Shown here: positions 8,020-16,138 of the stretch, one piece after another
Layout: each line of letters starts with the position of its first letter
Position numbering within the stretch: position 1 is the first letter of the stretch
Origin: Myceligenerans indicum
Lineage (GTDB): Bacteria > Actinomycetota > Actinomycetes > Actinomycetales > Cellulomonadaceae
Assembly: GCF_016742955.1 (NCBI RefSeq)
Contig: NZ_JABBYC010000006.1
Coordinates: 92,374 to 156,373, forward strand
Reading direction: 5' to 3'
DNA length: 64,000 nt
Made by a program: the position numbers and the translations under genes
Notes under the pieces: generated by a model
What the model saw: only the letters and a program-made list of their open reading frames with translations
Databases searched by the model: none
Told to the model about the DNA's origin: nothing

Positions 8020-8913
8020 ATGAAGCGACTCGTCCTGCACGTCGGTGCACCCAAGACCGGATCCAGTCTCCAGCAGAAGGCACTGCTCGCGAATGCGGAC
8101 CAGCTGGCCGATCACGGTTACGCGACGCTCGTCCGCCACCATTTCGAGAAGGGCACCGGCCGCGCGCACCGTCTCTGGCGCAGTGGCGAGAGCGGTCTGA
8201 GCGCCGTGAAACTTGGGTTCGAGCGGCTCGCGCCGCAGATCACCATGCCGAACGCCGTGATCTCGCACGAGGATCTACTCGGACGGATCGCGTCGTTCGA
8301 AGAGGGAAGGCTCTACGACGGCGCCGCCGATGTCCTGCGTATCGCGCAAGACGTCCTTCAGCCCGAGGAGATCAGCGTCATCCTCTACGTGCGCCGTCAG
8401 GATCGCTTCCTGGAGAGCGTGTACCTCCAGCGGGTCCGCGTGGGCTGGGCCGTCACGTTCGACGAGTACATGGCCCACGTGACTTCCGAGGCCCTGCAAT
8501 GGGATGATCTGGTCCGCCGGATCCAAGGCGCCCTCCCACAGGGGGCGGACGTGCACGTCCGCTACTTCGAGACCATCCAGGAGAAGACTCCGCGGCAGTA
8601 CTGCAGCGACTTCTTCCGGCTCGTGGATCCACGACTGCCCCGGCCGAAGCTCCCGTTCAACACGAAGGCCGTCAACAGGGGCTACAGCAACGCCGCTCTC
8701 AAGATCGCCCTCGCCGGGAACGCGGTGCTCGACACGAAGGACAAGCGCACCCTGCGCGCCTTCCTCGACGAGAATTTCTCCAACGTGACGCATCCGAAGC
8801 CGGTGCTGCTGACCGAGGAGCACAGAAAGCAGATCCTCTCGGACCTGAACGTGTCGAACACGGCGCTGCACGCCCTGACCGGCGAGAGCGGGCCGCCCCG
8901 CTACGTCGTGTGA
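8020..8913 (+). CDS. sulfotransferase-like protein
   Basis: A 297-residue protein with the PAPS-binding signature of the sulfotransferase fold. RLVLHVGAPKTGSSLQQKAL at residues 3-22 is the 5'-phosphosulfate loop, and ISVILYVRRQDRFLESVYLQ near 120-139 is the 3'-phosphate-binding R...S motif. It presumably transfers sulfate from PAPS to a hydroxyl of the surface glycan. Alternatives are lipid or small-molecule sulfation. The start has GGAGG four bases upstream. It is alone on the plus strand between manA and a convergent second sulfotransferase. Confidence 0.78.
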   Translation: MKRLVLHVGAPKTGSSLQQKALLANADQLADHGYATLVRHHFEKGTGRAHRLWRSGESGLSAVKLGFERLAPQITMPNAVISHEDLLGRIASFEEGRLYDGAADVLRIAQDVLQPEEISVILYVRRQDRFLESVYLQRVRVGWAVTFDEYMAHVTSEALQWDDLVRRIQGALPQGADVHVRYFETIQEKTPRQYCSDFFRLVDPRLPRPKLPFNTKAVNRGYSNAALKIALAGNAVLDTKDKRTLRAFLDENFSNVTHPKPVLLTEEHRKQILSDLNVSNTALHALTGESGPPRYVV

Positions 8914-8917
8914 CGGC

Positions 8918-8957
8918 AGTGGGCCGACGTCGGGCTCCATGCTTGCGGCGGCCCACT
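8918..8957. terminator. putative bidirectional terminator
   Basis: Inverted repeat with 9-bp arms 8918-8926 and 8949-8957 and a 22-nt loop, between the convergent sulfotransferase genes. The long loop lowers confidence. Confidence 0.45.
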
Positions 8958-8977
8958 CATCGGCCGGCCGGGACGGG

Positions 8978-10078
8978 TCAGCCCTCGACGGTGAACGTCT
9001 CCAGGTCGATGCCGTATCCGTCGAGGACGGAGGCCGCGACCGCGACATCCTTGTCGTCGAAGAACTGCTTCCACTGCCCGATCGATCCGTCACGCGTGAA
9101 GTAGCCGTCAAGCTTGACGACCATCGATCGGCCAGCTTTGTCTTCCATGGCATGGATCGTCGAGATGTCCGAGAGTGCCAGCGCGCGGTCGACCGCCTCT
9201 TCCTCAAGCGGAAGGCCGAGGAACCGAACGACATCCCGGAACCGGCCGGCCGGATCTTCCTTGAGATCCTCGTACGCCGCGACGAACGTCGTCTCGTCGT
9301 CCCTGTAGGCGTCCAGAGTCAGGTAGTGCTTCGAGTACGTGTCGAGCATGGACACGATGACGTCCCGCGGGTGCTCGGCCCTGCCCCGGTTCTGCGGCCG
9401 CTGCTTGATCGTGTAGTGGAAGAGCGAGATGACGTAGTCCAGCGGGTTCCGGTAGAGCATGATCTTCTTGCCGGGGCTGAACACGAACGGGTCGAACTGG
9501 CCGCTGAAATGCTGCATCGTCACATCCGAGATGCCGTGCCCGGCCAGAAGGCCCGACGGCACCCGATATGGCTCTGCTTCGCGGAAGAACTGCCAGCGGT
9601 TGTTCCCGTAGTAGTCCCGCAAGAGTTCCTTGTACGAGATCGGACGGTCCTCGCCCGGGTTGTCCAGGCAGCGGGCATAGTTGGTCAGGAAGAACCTCAT
9701 CCAGTGTGTGCCGGATTTCTGGATGGTGGCGATGGTGACGACGTCGTCCTGGTGCAGCGACGCGAACGCGGAAGCGAACTCCTCCCCGCGGGCGGACATC
9801 AGCGTCCCGGACTGCCAGCGGGCGTAGTCGCTGAGATACCGCATCACGTCGCCGGGGTTGTCCGGGATCGCTTCGAGGGCGGTTGCCGTGTCGCCGGCAT
9901 GAATGGCGTGAAGAACCAGCGCCATCCGGCCGGCATCGGTGTTCGGTGTGCGGTGGCGCGCCATTCTGTCCCAGTCGTGGGTGAGGAGCGCGCGCTCCTG
10001 TGGCGTGACGGAGGAGGAACGCCCGAAGAGCTTCCGCAGCCCCTGCCGCGCCGTGTCCAGGTGAGCTGACGAGCTCAC
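8978..10078 (-). CDS. sulfotransferase domain protein (Sulfotransfer_1-like)
   Basis: A 366-residue protein with a classical sulfotransferase domain starting near residue 110. VTIATIQKSGTHWMRFFLTN is the 5'-PSB loop, KIMLYRNPLDYVISLFHYTI the 3'-PB motif, and FVAAYEDLKEDPAGRFRDVV the conserved C-terminal helix with the usual E-D-L. The first 100 residues are helical and unassigned. It starts on a GTG that overlaps the stop of the GT42-GT8 fusion gene (GTGA), so the two are translated together. That coupling suggests it sulfates the product of that glycosyltransferase. Confidence 0.85.
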   Translation of the reverse strand: MSSSAHLDTARQGLRKLFGRSSSVTPQERALLTHDWDRMARHRTPNTDAGRMALVLHAIHAGDTATALEAIPDNPGDVMRYLSDYARWQSGTLMSARGEEFASAFASLHQDDVVTIATIQKSGTHWMRFFLTNYARCLDNPGEDRPISYKELLRDYYGNNRWQFFREAEPYRVPSGLLAGHGISDVTMQHFSGQFDPFVFSPGKKIMLYRNPLDYVISLFHYTIKQRPQNRGRAEHPRDVIVSMLDTYSKHYLTLDAYRDDETTFVAAYEDLKEDPAGRFRDVVRFLGLPLEEEAVDRALALSDISTIHAMEDKAGRSMVVKLDGYFTRDGSIGQWKQFFDDKDVAVAASVLDGYGIDLETFTVEG

Positions 10079-12000
10079 TGGGAATCACCTCTGATCTTCC
10101 TGGAGTAGGAACGAGCCCGTGCGAGCACGATGTCACGCACCAGCGACTTGCTGGGCTGCATGCGGTATGCACGCGTCAGGATGCGCGCGGCATCGGAGTG
10201 CCGTCCCAGCCGACGATAGGCGATGGCCAGCTCCCGGCACTCCGCCGGTGTGGGCTCGCGCTTCTCCAGGACGTCCTCGAGAACGTGGATGGCCTCGCCG
10301 GCCTGGTTCGTCCGGTTGAACCGCTGCGCCTGACGGAACGGGCTCAGCGACCCCGCCTCCGGCGGCTTCCCGCCCGCGACCTCGTGCCGCAGGTCGCGGA
10401 TGAGCTCGTCCTTCTCCCAGTCCCTCAGGTGGCGCAGCCACGCGTAGTCGAGCTGCTCGTAGCGCTCACCCTTCGCCGTCGGCTCCCACGGCTTGCGCCC
10501 CACGTAGTGCAGGACCTTGACGTCCTCCTCGTGGAACGTCTGCGGGTGGTGGGAGTACATGCGCTTGGTGGTGTTGTACTCGATGCCGAGCTTGCGCCAG
10601 CCGTCGAAGAACTCGTTGAGGAAGCCTTGGTCCCCGCCGTCGTACGACGTCGTGCGCCGGAGCTGCGGCATCATCCGCTCGAACATCCCATGGTCCGGCG
10701 TCACGGCGAAGACGCCGGAGTTGAAGATCTGCCCGTCGGGCTGGTCGAGCCCGGCGTCCGGGACGGCGGCGAAGTCGTCACCGTCGAACAGGTCGTCGAC
10801 GTTCTGGAAGATGACGGTGTCGCTGTCGAGGTAGGCGACCCGGTCCAGGAAGTCGAGGCGGAACACGTGCAGCTTCGTGTACGTGGCGGCGAATCGCGAC
10901 TGGATCTTGTTCCCGCCCGAGTTCATCGGGTTGCGGATGCCGGGGATCTCGATCGTCGTGATGCCGCTCGACGCGAGGGCCAGGCGATCGGCGTCCGGCG
11001 TGACCAGCGCGATCAGGGGAACGTCCGAGACCTCTCGGAGCGAGTTCGCCAAGGCGCGTGCACCGTGGTGGTACGCGCCGGAGACGACCGTGACGAACGC
11101 GCACTTCCGGCCGTCGATCTCCTTCCACAGCGGAGCGTCCACCTTGGGCACGACGCCGGTGGTTCGCTCCCCCACCTCGGGCAGTTCGAGGTCGACCGTG
11201 TCCTTCGACGCCGCCACCGCGTCCGGCGTCCCGGGTTCCAGATGGGGACGGTCCGTGAGGTCCTCGGCCTGCGGCACGAACAGGTGCAGCGTGTCCGACT
11301 GACTCACCGAGCGGACGGTGGCGTCAGGGAACTCGGCGAGGCACGAGCGGAGGAAGGCCAGGTCCGTGTCCAGGCCGTGAGCGGACTCGTAGCCCGGGGT
11401 CAGGTCCTTGTCCTTGAGCGCCGACTCGGCCGCCTGGGTGACCGTGTACCCGTAGCGGCTGTCCTTGGCCTCGTAGAGGTCGATACCGGCGAGATAGACC
11501 TCGCGGAACCCGACACCGAGACCGAACGCGAGGGCCTGCAGCCCCGTGGTGGGGAGCCCGGGCCGACTCATGAACGCGCGCGCGAGGCGCGGGTGCCGGG
11601 ACGGGATCGACCAGGAGTCGAGCTCCTCGACGCCATCGCCCATCGGCTCGAGGCTGTACTGGTCACCGTCGCGCAGCGCCGCATGCCGCATCGGGCTGAG
11701 GATTCGGTCGACCTCGTAGCGCTTCGCACGGATCTCGTCCTGAAGTAGCGTCTCCATCTTCTCGTTGGGGATGGCGCTGAAGTAACCGTCGACCCGCCTG
11801 CCGAAGTGGTAGTTGCTCTCCAGGAAGAACCAGTTCATCCGGAACACGACCACGTCCGCGGGAATCCGGTGATAAGGAGGCATCGCCGACGACGGGCCGT
11901 TGCCGACGATGAGCAGGGGCCTGTCGATCAGGTCGGCGAACGATGCGATCTCGGCCTCGCCCGGCTCGCGGCCGAGCGGCACGCTACGCATGGTGGGCAT
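10075..12000 (-). CDS. GT42 sialyltransferase-GT8 fusion glycosyltransferase
   Basis: A 641-residue fusion. Residues 28-245 match the GT42 family of Campylobacter Cst enzymes: LLIVGNGPSSAMPPY, VVVFRMNWFFLESNYHFG, LPTTGLQALAFGLGVGF followed by EVYLAGIDLYE, and SAHGLDTDLAFL, whose His208 aligns with the CstII catalytic histidine. Residues 298-510 form a GT8 (glycogenin/LgtC-like) domain with DxD in YLDSDTVIF (392-394), IFNSGVFAV, and LHYVGRKPW. Residues 555-625 are helical, TPR-like. The start has GGGAAG nine bases upstream. It is coupled to the sulfotransferase downstream. It should transfer a CMP-nonulosonate and an NDP-hexose, perhaps building a disaccharide repeat. I know of no GT42-GT8 fusion described. 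Confidence 0.85.
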   Translation of the reverse strand: MPTMRSVPLGREPGEAEIASFADLIDRPLLIVGNGPSSAMPPYHRIPADVVVFRMNWFFLESNYHFGRRVDGYFSAIPNEKMETLLQDEIRAKRYEVDRILSPMRHAALRDGDQYSLEPMGDGVEELDSWSIPSRHPRLARAFMSRPGLPTTGLQALAFGLGVGFREVYLAGIDLYEAKDSRYGYTVTQAAESALKDKDLTPGYESAHGLDTDLAFLRSCLAEFPDATVRSVSQSDTLHLFVPQAEDLTDRPHLEPGTPDAVAASKDTVDLELPEVGERTTGVVPKVDAPLWKEIDGRKCAFVTVVSGAYHHGARALANSLREVSDVPLIALVTPDADRLALASSGITTIEIPGIRNPMNSGGNKIQSRFAATYTKLHVFRLDFLDRVAYLDSDTVIFQNVDDLFDGDDFAAVPDAGLDQPDGQIFNSGVFAVTPDHGMFERMMPQLRRTTSYDGGDQGFLNEFFDGWRKLGIEYNTTKRMYSHHPQTFHEEDVKVLHYVGRKPWEPTAKGERYEQLDYAWLRHLRDWEKDELIRDLRHEVAGGKPPEAGSLSPFRQAQRFNRTNQAGEAIHVLEDVLEKREPTPAECRELAIAYRRLGRHSDAARILTRAYRMQPSKSLVRDIVLARARSYSRKIRGDSQ

Positions 12001-12093
12001 CGGTGACTTCCCTTTCAGTGGATCTGGTCGAGTCTGTGTCCGGTGCGAACGGTGAGCCGGGCGCGTCAGGGACTCTGTGCACGCCGCGGCGCG

Positions 12094-14190
12094 TCATCCC
12101 GCGTTCGCGATCTCTGCCGCCGCCGAGCGGACGTGCGGCAGGAGGACCTGCTGACGCTCCACGACGTCTGCACGATATCGGTCTTCGTGGCTCAGGACGT
12201 CGATGGCACGCTCTGCGAGAAGTTCACCCAATTTCTCCTCGCCGACATCGCATCCCCATTCCAGCCGGTCGATGTCTTCGAGGAAATACCGCATCTTCGG
12301 GTGCGACACGATGCTCAGGATCGGCGTGCCGAGCCCGAACGGGATCATGCCGGCGTGGCCACGCATGCCGATGACGAGCGAGGACTCCGCGTAGACGGCG
12401 AGCGCGTCCGCCTGATCCATGTCCTGCAGATCGATGAGCGGAAGCTCGAGGCCATGGGCGTCGGCGAGATCCCTCGCGAGCTTGCGGTCGCCGCGCGTAT
12501 GCGCCACCACCTGGACGTCCGCGCCCACGCCCGCGCCGCGTACCTTCTCGGTGAACCCGACGATCTGTTCCAGGAAGTCGGCGTAGCCGGCGCTGAACCG
12601 GCGTTCGCTGCGGTCGAACGCCGCGTTGAGCAGGATCCTGCCGGTTCCGGACCGCCCCGGAGCGATGCCCGGGCGGAGGTGCCGCAGCACCGTCGTGGGG
12701 CACGGCACGAACCGCACCTTGTCGTGCAGGTCCGCGGGAAGCATCTCGGTCACCCGCGACATCGACCCGGTGTTGCGCAGGCCGAGGAACTCGCACTTGC
12801 GCGTGAACGCCTCGAGGCTGCGCGGGAACAGGTCGCCGGTGAACCGCTGCCCCTGGAAGAGATTGAAGCCGACCGCGAAGGCGTAGACCGGGACCCGCAG
12901 GGCTTCGAGCGATTCCCGGGGCACGTTCCACTGCCAGCCGCTGTTGCCGTTGGGAGACGTGTCGGGCAGGAACAGTCCCCCGCCACCGACGACGAGCCCA
13001 CGCTGCTCGTTGGCGATCCGGGTGAACTCCTCGTCGAACACCTGGTGTGCGTGGAACGACACCCACCTCGAGGAGTCGCTCGAGGAACCCGCCTCGTCGA
13101 CGGCGTCACGGACGGCGTCCGGCAGGACGATGTCCCCGAAGTTCTCGCCGGGCCCGACGTAGAACGCGACATGCCCCAACCCGCCGTGGGGGGCGTCCGC
13201 CTCGCTCGGGGTGACGGGGTCCTGCGAGCGCTCCAGGACGGCGCGGACGGAGACTCGTGACGAGCCCTGCCGGAGCGCCTTGCGTCCGAGGTGATAGGCG
13301 GCGTCGTCGTCGTGCACGATCCAGGCGACCTTTGCCGCGGCGGCGGTCCCGGACCCGCTGTCCGCGAGCAGGTACATGTGTCGCGCGGCGTCGTAGCTGC
13401 TGATCGCCGAGAGGCTGTTCGCGGCAGCCAGGCAGAACTGCTCGCTGATGGTCCCCGTCCGGGCGAAGGAGGCTCGCAACAGGTCGAGAGCTCCGGGGTG
13501 GTTGCCGGCGGTCGCGACCCAGGCGGCATTGTCGACGGCGAGCTCCAGCGCCTCGGGCTCCTTCGCCCGGATGGCGTCGAAGCCGCGTGGGACGGACTCG
13601 GTGAGAAGCTCTCCGAAGGGCCGGACGTCGCCCGACAGCAGCGCGGCGACCAGATACCGGGCGCACGCGAGCGCCGCGTCCTCCGGGCGACCGAACGACG
13701 CGGTCAGCACGGCGCGTCGGAGCGTCTCGAAGCCTGGCTGGTCTTCACGGGTGCGGACCAGTTCACGGATTCGGCGGATCCTGGCGAGCTCGGACACCTG
13801 CCGCTCCACGTTCCGCTTCCGGCGCTCGACCGATCCCGTGCCCTTGGACGCCGCGTAGAAGTAGTCCGTGGCCAGTGCGTCGTCTCCGGCCAGGCCGGCC
13901 GCCAGCCCGGCGAGACGGTTGCTCTCGGGAGACGCCGCGTCGGCGACGAGCAGCGCGACGAGCGTCGCGGCACCGTCCTTGTCCCAGTCGCCGAGGGCAG
14001 CCTCGACGCCGTGCACCATGGCGTCGTGCAGCGGGGCGACGTCCGTCCAGGCCGTCCGGCCGGCCTTGAGGTCACGAGCCGTTCGCCGGTCGAGCCGTGG
14101 AAATGTGCCGGTGACGGACCTGAGGGCGCTCGCCACCTCGGCCGCGCGACGCGAATTCGCACGACGGCTGGAGGGGTCAAGTTTCTGCAC
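12094..14190 (-). CDS. polysaccharide pyruvyltransferase with large N-terminal extension
   Basis: A 698-residue protein. From about residue 335 it is a polysaccharide pyruvyl transferase (PS_pyruv_trans, CsaB/PssM-like) domain: VAFYVGPGENFGDIVLP, GLVVGGGGLFLPDT with SGWQWN, YAFAVGFNLF, LGLRNTGS, RFVPCPTT, and SSLVIGMRGHAGMIPFGLG near the end. Such enzymes add a pyruvate ketal from PEP to glycan sugars. The first 330 residues are alpha-helical and Ala/Arg-rich with no domain I recognise, possibly a solenoid. GTG at 14190 sits six bases after TATGAT, implying a leaderless start. The short form at 18141 shares the SGWQWN signature. It is upstream of the GT42-GT8 fusion on the same strand, with a 93-base gap. 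Confidence 0.82.
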   Translation of the reverse strand: MQKLDPSSRRANSRRAAEVASALRSVTGTFPRLDRRTARDLKAGRTAWTDVAPLHDAMVHGVEAALGDWDKDGAATLVALLVADAASPESNRLAGLAAGLAGDDALATDYFYAASKGTGSVERRKRNVERQVSELARIRRIRELVRTREDQPGFETLRRAVLTASFGRPEDAALACARYLVAALLSGDVRPFGELLTESVPRGFDAIRAKEPEALELAVDNAAWVATAGNHPGALDLLRASFARTGTISEQFCLAAANSLSAISSYDAARHMYLLADSGSGTAAAAKVAWIVHDDDAAYHLGRKALRQGSSRVSVRAVLERSQDPVTPSEADAPHGGLGHVAFYVGPGENFGDIVLPDAVRDAVDEAGSSSDSSRWVSFHAHQVFDEEFTRIANEQRGLVVGGGGLFLPDTSPNGNSGWQWNVPRESLEALRVPVYAFAVGFNLFQGQRFTGDLFPRSLEAFTRKCEFLGLRNTGSMSRVTEMLPADLHDKVRFVPCPTTVLRHLRPGIAPGRSGTGRILLNAAFDRSERRFSAGYADFLEQIVGFTEKVRGAGVGADVQVVAHTRGDRKLARDLADAHGLELPLIDLQDMDQADALAVYAESSLVIGMRGHAGMIPFGLGTPILSIVSHPKMRYFLEDIDRLEWGCDVGEEKLGELLAERAIDVLSHEDRYRADVVERQQVLLPHVRSAAAEIANAG

Positions 14191-14196
14191 CGGGTG

Positions 14197-14202
14197 ATCA
14201 TA
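14197..14202 (-). promoter_or_regulatory. -10 box of leaderless pyruvyltransferase promoter
   Basis: On the minus strand TATGAT ends six bases before GTG 14190. It is back to back with the manB promoter about 95 bases away. Confidence 0.6.
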
Positions 14203-14294
14203 GAACGGTCGGCCAGGTGTGATGTACGAGATCGAGGAAGGGTGCCCGATACCGGCACGAGCCTCGACGTCTGTCGCCGGGCGGTCAGCATCCG

Positions 14295-14300
14295 TAGGAT
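14295..14300 (+). promoter_or_regulatory. -10 box of leaderless manB promoter
   Basis: TAGGAT ends six bases before the GTG start of manB. No ribosome site is present, in keeping with a leaderless mRNA. Confidence 0.6.
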
Positions 14301-14306
14301 GTCCGC

Positions 14307-15785
14307 GTGAGGATTGACCTGCACGCCCTCATCAAGGCGTATGACGTCCGGGGCACGGTGCCCGAGCCCTTCTCCCCCGACGTGGCCCGCGCCATCGGCA
14401 CCGCTTTCGCCCGCGAGGTGGTACTTCCTGCCGTCGGCGACAGCACCGGGAGCCGGCCCGGGATCGTCGTCGGGCACGACATGCGGGACTCCGGCCCTGA
14501 ACTCGTCGAGGCGTTCACCGCCGGGGTCGTAGCCCTGGGCGTGGACGTGACACGGATCGGCCTCTGCTCCACAGACGGGCTGTACCACGCGTCGGGCGCC
14601 CTGGATCTGCCAGGGGCGATGTTCACCGCGAGCCACAATCCTGCCGAGTACAACGGCATCAAGCTGTGCCGCGCCGGCGCGCGGCCGGTCGGCGAGGACT
14701 CAGGCCTCACGCAGGTCCGCGCCACCGCCCAGGCAATCCTGGACGGCGCGGCCCAGCCACCGTCATCCGCCGGCACCGGAGAGGTGCACGACAAGGAGAC
14801 GCTCGCCGAGTACGCGACATTCCTGCGGGATCTCGTGGACCTCTCGGCCATCCGGCCGCTCAAGGTCGTGGTCGACGCGGGGAACGGTATGGGCGGGCAC
14901 ACCGTCCCGGCGGTCCTCGGCACAGCGGCGGGGCTCCCGGAGCTACCGCTGCAGATCGTGCCGATGTACTTCGACCTGGACGGCACCTTCCCCAACCACG
15001 AGGCGAACCCCCTGGAGCCGGAGAACCTGCTGGACCTGCAGGCCGCCGTCATCGCGCACGGCGCGGACATCGGCCTCGCCTTCGACGGCGACGCCGATCG
15101 CTGTTTCGTCGTCGACGAGAAGGGCGTCGCGGTTTCGCCCTCGGCCATCACCACGCTGGTCGGGCTGCGCGAGGTCGAGAAGGAGAAGGCCGCGGGCCGC
15201 GAAGCGACGGTGATCCACAACCTCATCACCTCCCGTGCCGTCCCGGACCTCCTCTCCGCGGCGGGTGCCACCACGGTCCGGACCCGTGTGGGCCACTCGT
15301 TCATCAAGGCGCACATGGCGAGGCACGATGCCGTGTTCGGCGGCGAGCACAGCGCGCACTACTACTTCCGGGACTTCTTCTTCGCGGACACCGGAATGCT
15401 CGCCGCCATGCACGTGCTCGCCGCGCTCGGGGAGCAGTCGAACCCGCTGAGTGCGCTGGGCGAGATGTACGAACCGTACGTCGCCTCGGGTGAGATCAAC
15501 TCGCGTGTGGCCGATGTGCCGGCCGCCCGTGCCCGCGTGTACGAGGCGTACGTGACGCAGGAGGGTGCCGGGCAGGTCGAGGTCGACGAGCTCGATGGCC
15601 TCACGGTGTCGCACTGGGACGGACATCCGCAATGGTGGTTCAATCTGCGCGCGTCCAACACGGAGCCGCTGCTTCGGCTCAACGTCGAGGCCGCGGACCA
15701 CGACATGATGGAGAAGGTGCGCGACGACGTCCTGTTGCTCGTGCGGGGTCCGGCTGCTTCGTCCGAGGGAGAAGAGACATCGTGA
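14307..15785 (+). CDS. manB: phosphomannomutase/phosphoglucomutase
   Basis: Cytosolic alpha-D-phosphohexomutase of 492 residues interconverting mannose-6-phosphate and mannose-1-phosphate (or the glucose forms). All four family motifs are visible: the active-site serine loop MFTASHNPAEYNGIK, metal-binding LAFDGDADRC, the sugar-binding GEHSAHYYFRD loop, and the phosphate-binding RASNTEPLLRLN near the C-terminus. The mutase starts on GTG with KAYDVRG near the N-terminus. It is coupled by GTGA to a Trm112 gene, the order seen in many Actinobacteria. It supplies GDP-mannose precursors and keeps the mannose-6-phosphate pool in balance. Confidence 0.96.
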   Translation: MRIDLHALIKAYDVRGTVPEPFSPDVARAIGTAFAREVVLPAVGDSTGSRPGIVVGHDMRDSGPELVEAFTAGVVALGVDVTRIGLCSTDGLYHASGALDLPGAMFTASHNPAEYNGIKLCRAGARPVGEDSGLTQVRATAQAILDGAAQPPSSAGTGEVHDKETLAEYATFLRDLVDLSAIRPLKVVVDAGNGMGGHTVPAVLGTAAGLPELPLQIVPMYFDLDGTFPNHEANPLEPENLLDLQAAVIAHGADIGLAFDGDADRCFVVDEKGVAVSPSAITTLVGLREVEKEKAAGREATVIHNLITSRAVPDLLSAAGATTVRTRVGHSFIKAHMARHDAVFGGEHSAHYYFRDFFFADTGMLAAMHVLAALGEQSNPLSALGEMYEPYVASGEINSRVADVPAARARVYEAYVTQEGAGQVEVDELDGLTVSHWDGHPQWWFNLRASNTEPLLRLNVEAADHDMMEKVRDDVLLLVRGPAASSEGEETS

Positions 15786-15982
15786 GCACTGACAGGAGTG
15801 AGGCGCTGATGCCATGGGTGCGCGAGATCCTGCGCTGCCCCGTGACCGGTGCGACGCTGACGGACGGTACGGGCCCCGACGGTGAACCGGAGCTGCATTC
15901 GACCAGCCGTGAGCGGCCGCTCGCCTACCCGGTGCGCGAGGGTATCCCGGTACTGCTGGCGTCGGACGCCCGCCAGCTCTGA
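15782..15982 (+). CDS. Trm112 family protein
   Basis: Small protein of 66 residues with LRCPVTGATL and a second conserved patch, LAYPVREGIPVLL, typical of the bacterial Trm112/YcaR family. Eukaryotic Trm112 activates methyltransferases, but the role of the bacterial proteins is unclear. The usual second CxxC is absent, so zinc binding is doubtful. The start GTG overlaps the manB stop (GTGA); an internal ATG at 15809 is the alternative start. Its place after manB is conserved in Actinobacteria. Confidence 0.85.
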   Translation: MSTDRSEALMPWVREILRCPVTGATLTDGTGPDGEPELHSTSRERPLAYPVREGIPVLLASDARQL

Positions 15983-16138
15983 GGGCCGCCATCGAACTCG
16001 CGGAACCGCTCCGGGCACCCTTTTGCAGCCACACCCCCTGATACTCTGACGCGGCCCACGGGCATGTCGGCCGGATTTTCTTGAGTGGCTGCCCGGTTCC
16101 CAACGGACACAGGAGACGCGCGGGACGCGCAAACACCC

